From: Cladobotryum mycophilum
Lineage: Eukaryota; Ascomycota; Sordariomycetes; Hypocreales; Hypocreaceae
Assembly: GCA_036429605.1 (NCBI GenBank)
Contig: CM071590.1
Coordinates: 372,001-436,000, forward strand
DNA length: 64,000 nucleotides
Direction: 5' to 3'
The notes beneath the pieces are model-generated. The model searched no databases. It had not been told where the DNA came from and saw only the letters and a program-made list of their open reading frames with translations. The position numbers were made by a program, and so were the translations under genes. Below, in pieces: positions 49,155-59,467 of the stretch. Position 1 is the stretch's first letter. Each line of letters starts with the position of its first letter.

Positions 49155-49246
49155 GGGTCTGGCCGGGGATTGAACCCGGGACCTCTCGCAAACAGAAGCT
49201 GTAGGGTGGACCCTAAGCGAGAATCATACCGCTAGACCACCAGACC
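49155..49246 (-). tRNA. tRNA-Pro (AGG) with a 20-nt intron
   Basis: Read on the minus strand, the acceptor stem GGTCTGG (49246-49240) pairs with CCAGACC (49162-49156). The T arm is GGTCCCGGGTTCAATCCCC. The anticodon stem CTCGC/GCGAG encloses a loop with anticodon AGG (49214-49212). Position 37 is G, and a 20-nt intron (49210-49191) follows immediately after it, the canonical site for nuclear tRNA introns. Removal leaves a normal 72-nt tRNA, with a C discriminator at 49155 inferred. Confidence 0.92.
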
Positions 49247-49664
49247 ATGACGTCACAACATCCTAAGATGTTGTTTTCGATGGGAAGGACCGGGGTACAT
49301 TGACTTATGAAGGGAAGGAATAGATGGACCTGGATTGTGCGACATCCACTCACGACTGCACGCATGAACCATGAGACTCATCTTGCTCTTCCAACCTGCG
49401 TCAACGACCTTTATCATCTTTTATGTTGCTTGCTATACTTTTTTTAATTAGAATGGAATTAGTATCACCGAATCTATGGTGAAACGCCAATAATGTCTCA
49501 GAACACTACTCTTGTTGTGTCAACCAACAGCTTTTGCAATGCACCGCCTCCTCTTCTTCCTACACCATGGCTAGCCAGGCAGCCATCGCCTCTATGCATC
49601 CTTTAACCCCTCACTATCGCATTGGCCAACGGTATCAGCATCAGAATCATCGCGGCTCTTCACG
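49247..49664. other. Intergenic region between the tRNA and an F-box gene
   Basis: No gene is seen. A short T run just downstream of a minus-strand tRNA would serve as the polymerase III terminator, but the DNA beyond the tRNA 3' end (49140-49154) is A-rich on the minus strand's complement, consistent with that. The rest is the leader of the F-box gene. Confidence 0.4.
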
Positions 49665-51403
49665 ATGAATCGTTTGCCTCGAGAAATCTGTGACGAAATT
49701 GGAAGTTTGTGTTCCGAGAACGACACCCGTCGATCATCCCTGGCCGCCGTCTCCCGCCCGTGGCAGATGATCATCGAGAGGCAGACTTTCCAGTCACTTT
49801 GTCTGAAGAACACGGATCTTGACAGTTTTGAACGAATTTTCGGGGCATTTCTTCATCGCAGATGCTTTCTTGAGAACATCATCCTTGAGATTGTTCTGCC
49901 AGAGTATAGTGATGAAGCGCGTGGTCGGTTTGAGCGTGAGCCGGATCGTCAAGCCAACAACGAAGTCTTTAGTGCTGCGATCCATGGCCTATTTCGCATT
50001 CTAAATGCATGGGGCGAGTGTAATGAGGGTACAATCTCACTCACAATCGGCAACATTGCATCTCCGATGGATGGGGACCGCTGGGAGAAACAAGGAATTA
50101 TAGAGGCCGCAGATGATGTACAGGCAGAGGAAGTTGCTAATCGAGATCTGCGACACCGCCGTTTCCAGTATTCATACCTTTGTCTACTGCAGCCAGACAG
50201 GCTCCCCAAGGTGCCTGTCATCGCATACTTCGGCACTGGTTACATGATACGAAGACTTGCATACCGCACCACTCTTGATATTGCTGCCAAGTTACCCAAT
50301 TTACTGGGCACACAATGGCACATGACTGACACGGAGCAGCGTTATCCAGCGCTGCGCCGTGAAAACCATCGCGATTTAATCGAAGCAATACAAGTTCTGC
50401 TACCTAAAGCTTCCAATTTACAGGAACTCCATATCCTCATGGACGACGGACGTATGGATTGGAATCCGGATTGGCTTCCGGCGGACTTGCGCTTTTTGTC
50501 TACAACAGTTGACTCTCTCGGCAGCGCCATCCGTAAAGCTACGGCACACTTGAAGAACTTGAATTCATTGAGTCTTATAGGAACATTTGATAGCTCTCTC
50601 TTGTGGCCAGGCCCTGTTCGAAGTCCCGCCCCGCCATTCTGGCAAAACTTGGAGTATCTTCGCGTAAATTTTTCAATTGGGAAGCCCTCGGGGGTTGGTA
50701 TTTCCGAACCCATGGCCCTACCAGGTCTCCATTTCCACCTTCTACGCCATCAATGACCGAGATGCCTCCCGGATATGGATACAGTGAAGAGCAAGACATC
50801 ACGGCGGCATTGCGGTTCTCTGATGAGGAAAACCGTTTGCACTCAGGGCAGAAAATGTTCTATAACAATGTTGAAGATGATGATGTTGCTGTCCCTGACG
50901 AGACATCAATTGTGCCTCTAATGAAGGCCTTTGGACGAGCATGCACGCAAATTCCGACTCTTAAGGTTGCATGTCTTGAAACGGAAATTCCTCAACCTCG
51001 AAATGACCTACGCCGGCTCGTTTTACATGGGGCTTCTTGGGGAGTGTCTTACCTTGCTCCTCTGGCGACTCCCAAGAGACCTAAAAAAACTCTTGACCTT
51101 GCGTTTTCTGAAGACATTGGACAGCGTCGGCTGTTCTGGGATGTTGGAAAATGGCGGCCCAAGGCAGAACTAAGGGGCATTTTCAGGGCTATTGGACGAG
51201 AAATCTATGGTGACACTTTGGTGGAGAAGTTTGTCGATAATTACACCGCCTTTGTGACCAGCTTGAATCCTGATTGGCGTAATGCATCTCTTAGGGTTAA
51301 TGAGGAAATTTACCAGGCGGGTGATTCTGATTCTGATGGTAGCGGCGATGATTATGGTGGTGGTGGTGGTGAGGATGGCGAGAACGCCGAGGAAGCTGGC
51401 TGA
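49665..51403 (+). CDS. F-box-like protein of a large fungal family, with a -1 frameshift
   Basis: An F-box-like N-terminus (LPREICDEIGSLC ... LAAVSRPWQMIIERQTFQSL, residues ~4-45) is followed by a long region with leucine-rich spacing, then DDDVAVPDE and a Gly/Asp/Ser-rich acidic tail. The frame breaks at the G-run 50690-50694. Upstream sequence ends ...NFSIGKPSG and downstream sequence resumes GGWYFRTHGP in another frame. The ‘SGGWYF’ junction is what this family normally shows. One extra G would give 579 aa. The same defect occurs in two other genes in this window, so a sequence error is likely; pseudogenisation is the alternative. This large family evolves fast and the substrate is unknown. 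Confidence 0.7.
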
Positions 51404-51658
51404 TGGCTCCATCGGTCTTCTGAACACTGTAAATAACTATAATTTTACTAAAAGGACAACTATCTGTGATCAAATTTATCTATCTAGCGATAACTTAACG
51501 AGTGAATGTCGGGCATAAAACGCACAGCTACAAAACATCATAAACACGAAGAGAACATATTGAAACCCATCAAAATTCTATCCCAATCTCCCATCCTTCG
51601 ATCCCAATCCAATCAAGCTCCCATGTTAACGAGACTCAGCTCGATCTGGCACAGTCCA

Positions 51659-51998
51659 TCATCGACCACACCCACAAGGTTGGGTAAATTGACGGGCTCC
51701 ACGACACGACCAGCATGACCACTCCATCCGGCCAGAGTATGTGCATCTCTGGCAACTTTCCACACGCCCCGGGCGTCCCTGGCAGTTGGTACACAGGACT
51801 AGATAGTAACCTAAACCACTACAAACATCGCAGGCCCGTGTAACAGTGCCAGTGTTACCACACATCGAGCAGTCTGGTTGCCATCGGAGACCATCGACGG
51901 TCCAGCCACCAGTGGACTTTTTGTTGGTGTTGTTGGCTAGTAATGGTCAATTAGAGGACTCATCTGTCGGACTCTTTCACGGCGTACTTACGCTTCAT
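51659..51998 (-). CDS. Small CxxC-repeat zinc-ribbon protein, copy 1
   Basis: Exon 1 is only 7 nt (51998-51992, ATG AAG C). A 55-nt intron with GTAAGT donor precedes exon 2 (51936-51659), and the product is 94 aa. From residue ~27 it consists of five CxxC pairs (CSMC, CDVC, CTNC, CQRC, CWSC) and a final CGC, with Gly residues after many pairs as in the DnaJ cysteine-rich domain. There is no J domain, signal peptide or membrane segment. The 12-18 residue spacing and small size suggest two or three bound zinc ions. It is paralogous to three other genes in the next 12 kb that share its first-exon design. Function unknown; the DnaJ domain suggests protein binding, by analogy only. Confidence 0.72.
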
Positions 51999-52981
51999 TG
52001 TTAAAAATGGGGTGAGAGTTGACTCTTGTATGGTTTGAAGTTTGAAGAGTGGGAGACGTCAGGCAGCAGACGTCTGTGTGATTGAGATTGAGTTTGTAGC
52101 AGTTGAAGCGTTGAAGCGTTGAAGTAGACTAAGATTTGACTGATCAAGTCAAAGACAATAGATAGAAGATGAAGTTGATGATGATGATGATGATGATGAG
52201 AGAAATTGACCTCGAGCAGGAATACGATCCCTTTTTATACTCGTCTTTCTTCTCATCAGGTTGACATTGGGAGAGAGGCAGCCAGGAATGAAAAGAGTCA
52301 TCGAGGCAAAGCAATGGCTGTGATGGAATTGATGTTGGTGATGGCCAACAGAGGTTGCCCTAATGGCTTCTCTCAAGGCGTTCTACGGTCTTTTGGCTAA
52401 TTGCTCAGGCCATGGTGATCACGGGGAGGTCATTCATGGTTGTTGAACCGCCTTGGTAGACCTCCTGGGTATACCGTTTGGGCTGGGCTCAGCGGGTGCT
52501 ACTATGGCCAACAGGGACCGCTCTGCTCAACTGATCAAGATATTCCGTCATGGTCTAGGCAGCTGTCTCGATTGTGTTGTTGGCCATGGTGGCCGCGGCC
52601 AGCTTTCGTTATCGAAATGATTGTGTGAAATTTGAGAGGGTGTGTGTGATATGATGTTACTCTGTTGGTCCAACACTGGCGCGTACTTGGCCACCCTTTT
52701 GGCCTACCTTTAGAGGCATTAAACAAAAACGTCCTCAGCAATGATTTGGTGAAGATGGCCATGTCTGATTAGGCCTTTCGGGTTAATGTTGACTTTGATG
52801 ATGGAAACACTACCTTATTCTTAGGGATGTAAAAAAAGAAAAGAGGGGGGCTGTTTGTTGCTATTTTGACTTCTACGACCTCATGGAGGTATTCTAAGAC
52901 GTTGAATATTCTATTTCCATAATCCAATCAATTCTTATTCAGTTTCAATCCAATAAAGTTCTCCAAGATAAGTAAACCCTA
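51999..52981. other. Intergenic region between zinc-ribbon copies 1 and 2
   Basis: This holds the leader of copy 1 with a GAT-repeat near 52170-52200 and the 3' flank of copy 2. No gene is supported. Confidence 0.5.
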
Positions 52982-53349
52982 CTAATAACGCTCTGGCCGC
53001 TGACGAGACCTGCCACGAGCAATGCCGCACCCACAACGCTGTGGCAATTCGCCCATTCCGTCACAAGTACGGCACTTCTTTTCGATTTCACCAGCGCCGC
53101 CGCATTTTTCGCAGCCCTCTGAGTCCTCTCCACGACACTTCTTGCAGAGGACCAGAACGACGCCCTGCATGTCGCACCACTCGCAGATGTACCAGATGTA
53201 GCCCGTGTCGTTGCAGTCAGGACAGGACTCATGCTCGCCTTGATCTTCAGGGAGCTGAGTGGTCTCCACGTCTTTGGAACCGGTGGCTAGGTATGGTTAG
53301 TACCAAAATCAGATTCTCCAAGTTCACTTTTAGTCCGCTTACCATCCAT
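52982..53349 (-). CDS. Small CxxC-repeat zinc-ribbon protein, copy 2
   Basis: Exon 1 is again 7 nt (53349-53343, ATG GAT G), followed by a 56-nt intron and exon 2 (53286-52982); the product is 103 aa. A short acidic N-terminus (KDVETTQLPEDQ) precedes five CxxC pairs (CPDC, CEWC, CKKC, CEKC, CRTC) and a terminal CGC, the same order and spacing as copy 1. The tail is Arg-rich (ARGRSRQRPERY), unlike the other copies. The pairs are often followed by xGxG-type glycine (CGGAGE, CDGMGE), which points to a DnaJ-type zinc-ribbon fold. It lies tail-to-head with copy 1 and probably arose by tandem duplication. Confidence 0.75.
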
Positions 53350-54407
53350 GGTTTGGAGGAGCGAGAGCTGGGTTCTTGTATTGTGGCAAGTTCAGAATAT
53401 GAAGTGGTTACTCCGATATAGCTAGCGCTTACGATATGGAAGATGAGTTTTGTAGCCGTTGGTAGCAAATAGAGAGATGGTGGAGGGCTGAGCGATAGAG
53501 TTCGAGGTCATATATGGGAGGTGAGCAAGGTTGAGGGATAATGGCAATGATGATATTAATGACGCAGAAGAGGAGGAAGTTTCTAACTTGAACGGGAAGA
53601 GCAGAGCTTTATATGCCTTTCTTCTTGCTATGATGGCCTCTGTGATGGAGTAAATGGTGAGAGTGAATCAGTCAAGGTTAGGGTGGCGATTGCTAACAAA
53701 AGCAAACTGAATGACTTCGATCAAGGCAGTTGGTCACCCTCCGAACAGTTTCTCAGAGCACGATACCGTTGATGAGGACGCGTTCGTCGCTGCTGTTTGT
53801 CGAAGCACTTCAGTAGCCGTTGTGAGTGACAATGTGAGCGACATATGTTACTCGGTACATGGTTTGGACTCAGTCAGTGAATCCCACCACGGGACAGTTT
53901 AGTAGACAAGGTGAATAATTGGGCTGCTTCGAACTATCCTACAGATGAGAGTCTTCTTTCACAACTGGATCGGTACGGTGTGGGGGATTGGAAGCTCTGC
54001 GTATTTCGACTTCGAATAATTATAGTAGAACGTATCCTATGGCATTCCCATGTGAGCATAAGTCTCCAACAAAGAAAAAGAAAGCTATAACTGCCTTGAT
54101 GAATAAGACGGACTGAAATAGGTGGGAAACTGCGAAGAGGGGGAGGATCGTGAATAACTATATATATAAAGGGCCTGGTCATGTTCGCTCTTTAGGTTTT
54201 CCTATTGCAAAGAAAAGATACAAGTGACAGGCACATGTAGTTGCTATTTAGACGTAAGTACGCAGTTGATTTCTCTTGTTTTGTCTTTCATTATGTTTCG
54301 ATCCTTGGGCTCCATTCCTTCTTTCCTCTTCTACCTCTTTTATTTTCTTCTTTCTATATTAATGCTTATTCTAGCTTGCATCAGCTATTCTTGCTACTCC
54401 TCTCATT
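53350..54407. promoter_or_regulatory. Divergent promoter region with strong TATA box
   Basis: This separates zinc-ribbon copy 2 (-) from a secreted-protein paralogue (+). A clear TATATATATAAA lies at about 54158-54170. A donor-like GTAAGTAC at 54252 and an acceptor TTCTAG at about 54373 suggest a 5' untranslated intron in the downstream gene. Confidence 0.45.
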
Positions 54408-54812
54408 TTGAAGACCTCCACTATCCTTACGTATCTGTTCGTTAACCGAGCCCTTGCTATGTCAGTCAGGACCTCTCCATTCCCCAAGATCAGAACGGTC
54501 ACCCTCTGCGCCATGGATACCATCGACGCAGCCGCGTACGTGGTCGGGGCTAAAGTACCCGTCCTAGAACCCTGCGACGGAAAAATCCAACCGGTTGTCA
54601 CGGGCGCGATTCGAGATCTCGGGCTCAGCACCCCGTTCTCCTTTACGCTTTCACATTTTACTCAGACCTTGGCTGAGATGGAGGTTGTCATTGCGAACGG
54701 ACTGATGACTTGTGAGCAGAGGGTTGAAGCTGGAGAGGAGTTTGATATGGCTCTGCAGACGCTTCAAGGCGCTACACGGGATGCGGCGAAGTGTGCTACC
54801 GGTTTAGTGTAA
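54030..54812. repeat. Tandem duplication, copy A of a secreted-protein unit
   Basis: The DNA from about 54030, including promoter words (TGGCATTC.CATGTG and GGTGGGAAACTG), 5' leader and coding region, aligns by eye with 55770-56488 (copy B). Identity is clearly above chance in the promoter and leader as well as in the coding region. The divergence is too great to call the boundaries exactly. Confidence 0.55.
54408..54812 (+). pseudogene. Paralogue of the 56108 secreted protein whose start codon has become TTG
   Basis: Aligned without gaps to the gene at 56108, the codon in the start position here is TTG, while the next ~17 codons still encode a signal-peptide-like stretch (KTSTILTYLFVNRALA). 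The leader DNA before it also aligns. The frame then stays open for 134 codons and keeps the four cysteines of the family (34, 56, 102, 129, counting the TTG as 1). The first in-frame ATG is at 54459, after the signal peptide, so translation from there would give a non-secreted 117-aa product. It is either a decaying copy, a protein that has changed location, or an unusual TTG start. The frame itself is intact, so decay must be recent or the product still useful. Confidence 0.55.
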
Positions 54813-55385
54813 GCTATGAGCACTCAGTGTGTGCACTGCGGAGAGATTTTGCTAGGGGAGCTGTTACATGATTTCGTAGGGGTGGCTGTGAGGGAGTGTC
54901 TCGCCAGCGGTGACAAAGGGTGGATGTTGAGATGGATGATTTCATTACTTGAAAATACTTGTTGCTGGGAAAGTAGTTGGAGGTTTTTTATCAGTAGCCG
55001 AAAGAAACTAGTTTGGCAGCGCAACTTGGAGAGAGAGTGTGTGAGAGAGAAGGTATGGTAGATCTTGAAAAGCTTTGATATCAGTGGGTGGTAGGACTGA
55101 AATATGATATAAGCTTAAATTACAGAATGATATTGGGTAGAGATATGCAGCTTCACACACTACCAGGATTACAACCCGTGTCTCCAGTATATTGCATATT
55201 GATGAACATCTGATTGGCCCTTGTTTCGCCATGGAATGTGACAGAGGGCGGCTTCAGCCTTACTGGTTATCACAAAAACATACCCACCCCCACACACACC
55301 ATAACATCACCAGACCGGCGGTGCTGGGTGATTTTCCATGACACTTGATGAGCTGGATGTGCGGCTCTTTTGTAAAGCCTTACCG

Positions 55386-55649
55386 TCATGCAGAAGAGGC
55401 TGTAAGCCAAACACAGGCTCTGAGATTATTAAAGAGCGGATAAAAACACAGTATATACCTCGATGCGTAATTGCTTACCAATGTCACGCTCATTTTTAAC
55501 CCCTGCTTGACGATCTCATTATCGTTGCCCGCCTTAAATCCTCCATTGCGTGTTGCCTTGCATGTTCCACATTTCAATACTTTACTCATGATGGTATGAT
55601 TAGACTTCTGTTCAAATACCGCATATAAATCCTCCGGTTTCCTGGACAT
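55386..55649 (-). CDS. Possible small protein with one CxxC, unknown
   Basis: An ATG-started frame of 87 codons (MSRKPEDLYAVFE...) contains a single KCGTCKATRNGG motif, reminiscent of the zinc ribbons nearby but not repeated. A GTAAGC donor near 55481 and a TTACAG acceptor near 55398 could splice it to a different C-terminus. It sits where the array would place another zinc-ribbon gene, so it may be a decayed member. The evidence is weak. Confidence 0.25.
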   Translation of the reverse strand: MSRKPEDLYAVFEQKSNHTIMSKVLKCGTCKATRNGGFKAGNDNEIVKQGLKMSVTLVSNYASRYILCFYPLFNNLRACVWLTASSA

Positions 55650-55769
55650 TTTATGGATGCTACGTTTCCTTCAAACAATCATTGGCTACTATTCCCTGCT
55701 CTGAACCCCAGTCAGGTCCACCCTTGATGTGGGACATGCAGGGAATAGGATCGTATCAATAAACGAGGC

Positions 55770-56488
55770 GAGCATTGTGTGGCATTCTCATGTGGATGTG
55801 GTCTTGGACAAATCAGAAATCTTTGTCTGATAGATGACATACTGGTATACTGAGACAGGTGGGGAATTGTGGAAAAGGGGCGACAGTCGTGAAGATAAAA
55901 GAGAGGCAGATAATCCCTTGTTCCTTGAAGTTTCATTAAGCAAGGACAAGGATACACCCAAGCAGCAAACATACAGGGGCACTACCCTATAAGAGAGTAG
56001 TTGATCTTTCTTTCTTGTTAGATTTCAAGCCTTTTCCTCCCCTATTTTCTTTCTTAATCTAATTCTTCCTCTAGGTCTCATCAACTGCCTTTGCTGTTCC
56101 TTCCATCATGAAGCTCTACACCATCCTCGCGCCCCTACTCGTTACCGCAACCCTAGCAGCGCCGACGGATGACTTGGACCCAGAGATCAAACGCATCGGC
56201 ATCTGCATCAGGACAAGCATCACCGATGCCATAAACGCGCTCATGCCAAATCAAAAGGATACTGTCAAGTACTGCTTTGAGAGATTGTCGGGGCGTGTGG
56301 AGGATGTGATAACGCAGGCTTTGCGCGGCAAGCCTGTCAACTCTGATCTAGCGCTGGTGGGTTTGGTGACTAACATAGAGCTCTGTTTGCTGCAGCTTGG
56401 ACTTTTGCCTGATGAGGAGAAGCTAACGTTGGGCGGGTTGTATCATCTTGCAGAGGATGCGAAAAAGTGTCTTGTATCCGAGGAGTAG
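55770..56488. repeat. Tandem duplication, copy B of the secreted-protein unit
   Basis: This is the partner of 54030-54812. Promoter, leader (a pyrimidine-rich stretch ending TCTAG, then the start region) and coding sequence correspond in order. The TATA box of copy A is degenerate here. Confidence 0.55.
56108..56488 (+). CDS. Small secreted four-cysteine protein (effector-like)
   Basis: This is a single exon of 126 aa. The signal peptide (MKLYTILAPLLVTATLAA, cleavage after ~18) precedes a mostly helical, acidic mature chain with four cysteines at 33, 56, 93 and 121, probably forming two disulfides. No domain is recognised. Cysteine spacing and the aligned start region tie it to the broken copy at 54408. 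Small secreted Cys-containing proteins of this shape are common among fungal effectors, antimicrobials and cell-wall proteins. Which of these applies cannot be said. Confidence 0.7.
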   Translation: MKLYTILAPLLVTATLAAPTDDLDPEIKRIGICIRTSITDAINALMPNQKDTVKYCFERLSGRVEDVITQALRGKPVNSDLALVGLVTNIELCLLQLGLLPDEEKLTLGGLYHLAEDAKKCLVSEE

Positions 56489-56658
56489 CTATTTTAGCCA
56501 ATTCTTCGAGTGACTGTATTGAAGATTGGAGATGTGTATTAACATTAATTTATGAGTCAATAAATACGCATATTGATAACGGGTTAATGTTCGTCCCACT
56601 CTGGTCCACCCACTTATAAAACGTCAAGAAAACAGCAAGGTTAGCACTACTGGCTATA

Positions 56659-57000
56659 TCACCCATGCTGTTTCTCCTCTGGGGACAGAAGTATGTCATT
56701 GCCCAGTAAGCTCGAATCTGTTCTTCGGATCTCAGACGCCATATTCTCTGACATTCCCTCAAGAAGTGTATGACAAATGAAGCATCCTCCGCCAACAGCC
56801 CTCAAAAAGCGTTCGGAAGTTGAGTGAGTACGTTTAGGGAGTCTGGCCGCCGCACAACCCCCCACCAAGTCTTGAAAATGGGTTTTCGCGCCTATCTGGC
56901 TTGAATAAGAGACGCCGCATGGCTGAACATACATTTTGTAGTATTGACAAAGGCAGTTTCCTGGAAGGGTGGCTATATTAGCGGGCTGTGCTTCTTCCAT
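56659..57000 (-). CDS. Possible small cysteine-containing protein
   Basis: An ATG at 57000 opens 113 codons with an NCLCQYYKMYVQPC segment and, further on, GGGCFICHTLLEG, each with closely spaced cysteines. No signal peptide is visible. The frame extends upstream to 57057 with another ATG. Its position between zinc-ribbon copy 3 and secreted copy B, and its CxC/CxxC pairs, suggest a divergent member of the same array, but the repeat regularity is absent. It may be chance. Confidence 0.3.
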   Translation of the reverse strand: MEEAQPANIATLPGNCLCQYYKMYVQPCGVSYSSQIGAKTHFQDLVGGCAAARLPKRTHSTSERFLRAVGGGCFICHTLLEGMSENMASEIRRTDSSLLGNDILLSPEEKQHG

Positions 57001-57346
57001 ATTGGCACACCCTCTTGGTAGATGGAGACAGACTGAAGGATGGAAGGGATTTAACAAGAGTTAGGCTTACGTACGGTTGTGTTGCAACACAACCTAAATG
57101 ATCACACAAGACTGGAGGGAAGGCATGGAATGAATTACGGAGTAAAGATGAAGTGACTCACTCTAACAATTATGGTATTATAATATCCAGTCCTTATAGC
57201 TGTTGGCGAAGATGACTGCGCAACCCAAACCATATGTGCCTTATTTCGAGCTAATTTACCCCAGATCCACCATCCCATCACTTCATCCAACAACGCCTAC
57301 CCTTCGGGATACATGTAGAGCCAGTATGGTGGCCGTGTCCGCGGTT

Positions 57347-57722
57347 TCAAGGCTTATCCCTCTCGCCTGCACCCCCACAAGACCAACACGTTGTAAATAC
57401 ACGCTCAGACCCATGGCAGGTCTCGCATTTGCATGGCAGCTCGTGATCGTCACCAGTACACTCAATGCAGCCCCATTTAAGCTTGCCGGTCTGTTGGCAC
57501 ATGAGGCATGGCCACATGAGCTTGGTTGTCCTGACTGGCTGGCTTGCTTGCTGTCGCTCACTGCCTGTGGCTGTGCGCCCAAGGGCGGCCTTGATTCCTG
57601 ACTTGATGGCTAGTGATTGTCAGGAAAATGGTGAGGTTGTGTAGAGTTGTTGTGAATTGCTGCTTACCTTGCAGACTTGAGGATGAAGAATGGGATTTTC
57701 CGGTTTGGTTTGAAGCTCCCAT
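57347..57722 (-). CDS. Small CxxC-repeat zinc-ribbon protein, copy 3
   Basis: Exon 1 (57722-57668, 55 nt) encodes a Ser-rich start (MGASNQTGKSHSS); a 58-nt intron with GTAAGC donor precedes exon 2 (57609-57347), giving 105 aa. The splice phase (1) and the acceptor (CTAG followed by CC) are the same as in copies 1, 2 and 4. The cysteine motifs are CLMC, CIEC, CKCETC and CWSC, and then the protein ends with GGAGERDKP, so the final pair and CGC of the other copies are missing. The Lys/Arg/Gln-rich linker (~20-50) is longer than in the others. Truncation by an early stop is possible, since downstream codons continue to look ordered. Confidence 0.68.
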
Positions 57723-59467
57723 TGTGGTGATGGTGATGGTGATGGTGACGGATGAGTCCTCAAATCAGTTTCTGAGTGGTGTAATGGTGTATTGTAGTTC
57801 TTGCGGCAGATATGGAGAATGAGTTCAAAGTAGGGGAGTAGGCAATTTGGAATTAATGGTGCTGATTATGTTTGGGGTTGAAGACGGGAAGTTCTCCTCT
57901 TTTATAGATGGTTTCCTCATTCTTGGGCAAAATTGAACGAGGAGGGAGCCCAAGATAGCGAATGCGTCTCTGAGTGAAAGGATGAAGTGGTGTCATGACG
58001 ACCAACAACGGTGGCTCAATTGGCCCCGGCCAAGACCATTCCATCGTCTTCTAGGCAGACTTTTGACCACATTTCTGGCCCATTTCTGGCCACGAGCCGC
58101 TTCCGTTGACGAAGCGCTTGCGTGAAACTTGGGGTGTGATGCTCATGGTACTCTCTGTTGGGCTTAACATTGGGAAGGGCGCTTAAAAGATGGGATGCCG
58201 GCCACCGTGTTGTGAGGCTCTAAGCGCCGAGTTATCGAATTCCCGTACTTGGCAAATTTTTAATTGCCCTTCAATTTAATTTTCGGACTTTGTGAAGGAT
58301 TCACTATGAAGCCAACCATTCCTCATTCATTGGAGTAAGTATCTGTGTCAAGACCAATCCGTCAATGTGTAATGAAACAGTACAGCATCTTACATCAATT
58401 GTAAGGCTCTAGAGAAACGGACAGGAATGATGCATACTTTTTACGGAACTGTTTTAATACATGTTCGTCGTGTGCTAATCTATACTAGCTGCGGTCTGAT
58501 ACCTTGGCCAGTCGGTTTCTTTATCGTTTGTCGACTCTCTCCGTAAAGTCAATTGGTGTCTATCGCGTCCAGTGCTCTCTAGTTAGACTGTAATTATTGG
58601 AGTATTACAATGTCTTTTTCTCCTTCAGTTGGTTTTCCAGGCTTTGTTTTGCTTCCTTGTGTGTCCATGCTGGAGGGGTCGATCTCAGTAGGTGGTGATC
58701 AAGCTTTGCTCCCACCACAGCCCCTATCCCCGTCTTTTGGTGCGATTTGAAGCCAGACAATGCTTTGGAGTTCTCTAGCATAAATGTTGACGTATTTTTG
58801 TCTTTAAAATGGGGTTTCCTTGTTCGATCTATCGTTGCACAAATGGTGACTGGTTTCCGTCTGCGATGCTGCTGGTGTGGAACTTCTCAATCGGCGTCCA
58901 CTGTAGCAATTCATAATTGCGACGCAGCTACACCAATGTCTTAATTGTCATGTAAGATATGGCTGTAAATAATACCGTAGCTAAGACAGTAAATACCAAG
59001 TAGGTATGATATGTAATGCCTTGGGGTAGCAGCAAGGGGAACCTGCATGGGCCCTGCCTTGGAAGAGGACGCCCTAATAAAGCAAGTTTCGCTGTCTGCT
59101 AGATTGGTTTCTTTGTTTGTGGAGTGCGCAGGCTGACAGATGACCACATTGTTTGACATGGACGAATCCGCGGGGATACTTGTGCAATGTCTCAGGCTGT
59201 TGGCGATGTTCCGATGCCCTGAAGTGGCATAAGTTGCATGAGCCGGGGAAGAAATGGCTGGAGAGTTGAGACAGTCTTACCCATGATGGTCGCCAACTAA
59301 GACTCTCTTTGAAGCCTATCTCCAAACACAAATAAGTACTAAAGCAACTGAATTCCTCCGGATGTCGCGATTCCTCCACACTCGTATCTTTGCAAAATTA
59401 TATAATCAAGGTCCTATTTCCCTGTGTCCCTTGAGAAAGTTTGTTTTTATATATAAGCCCAGTCAAA
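57723..59467. other. Divergent intergenic region
   Basis: This covers the promoter of zinc-ribbon copy 3 (GTGATG repeat near 57722-57750) and the left part of a duplicated block that begins near 58230. A TATATATAAG element lies directly before the ATG at 59468. No gene is supported. Confidence 0.5.
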
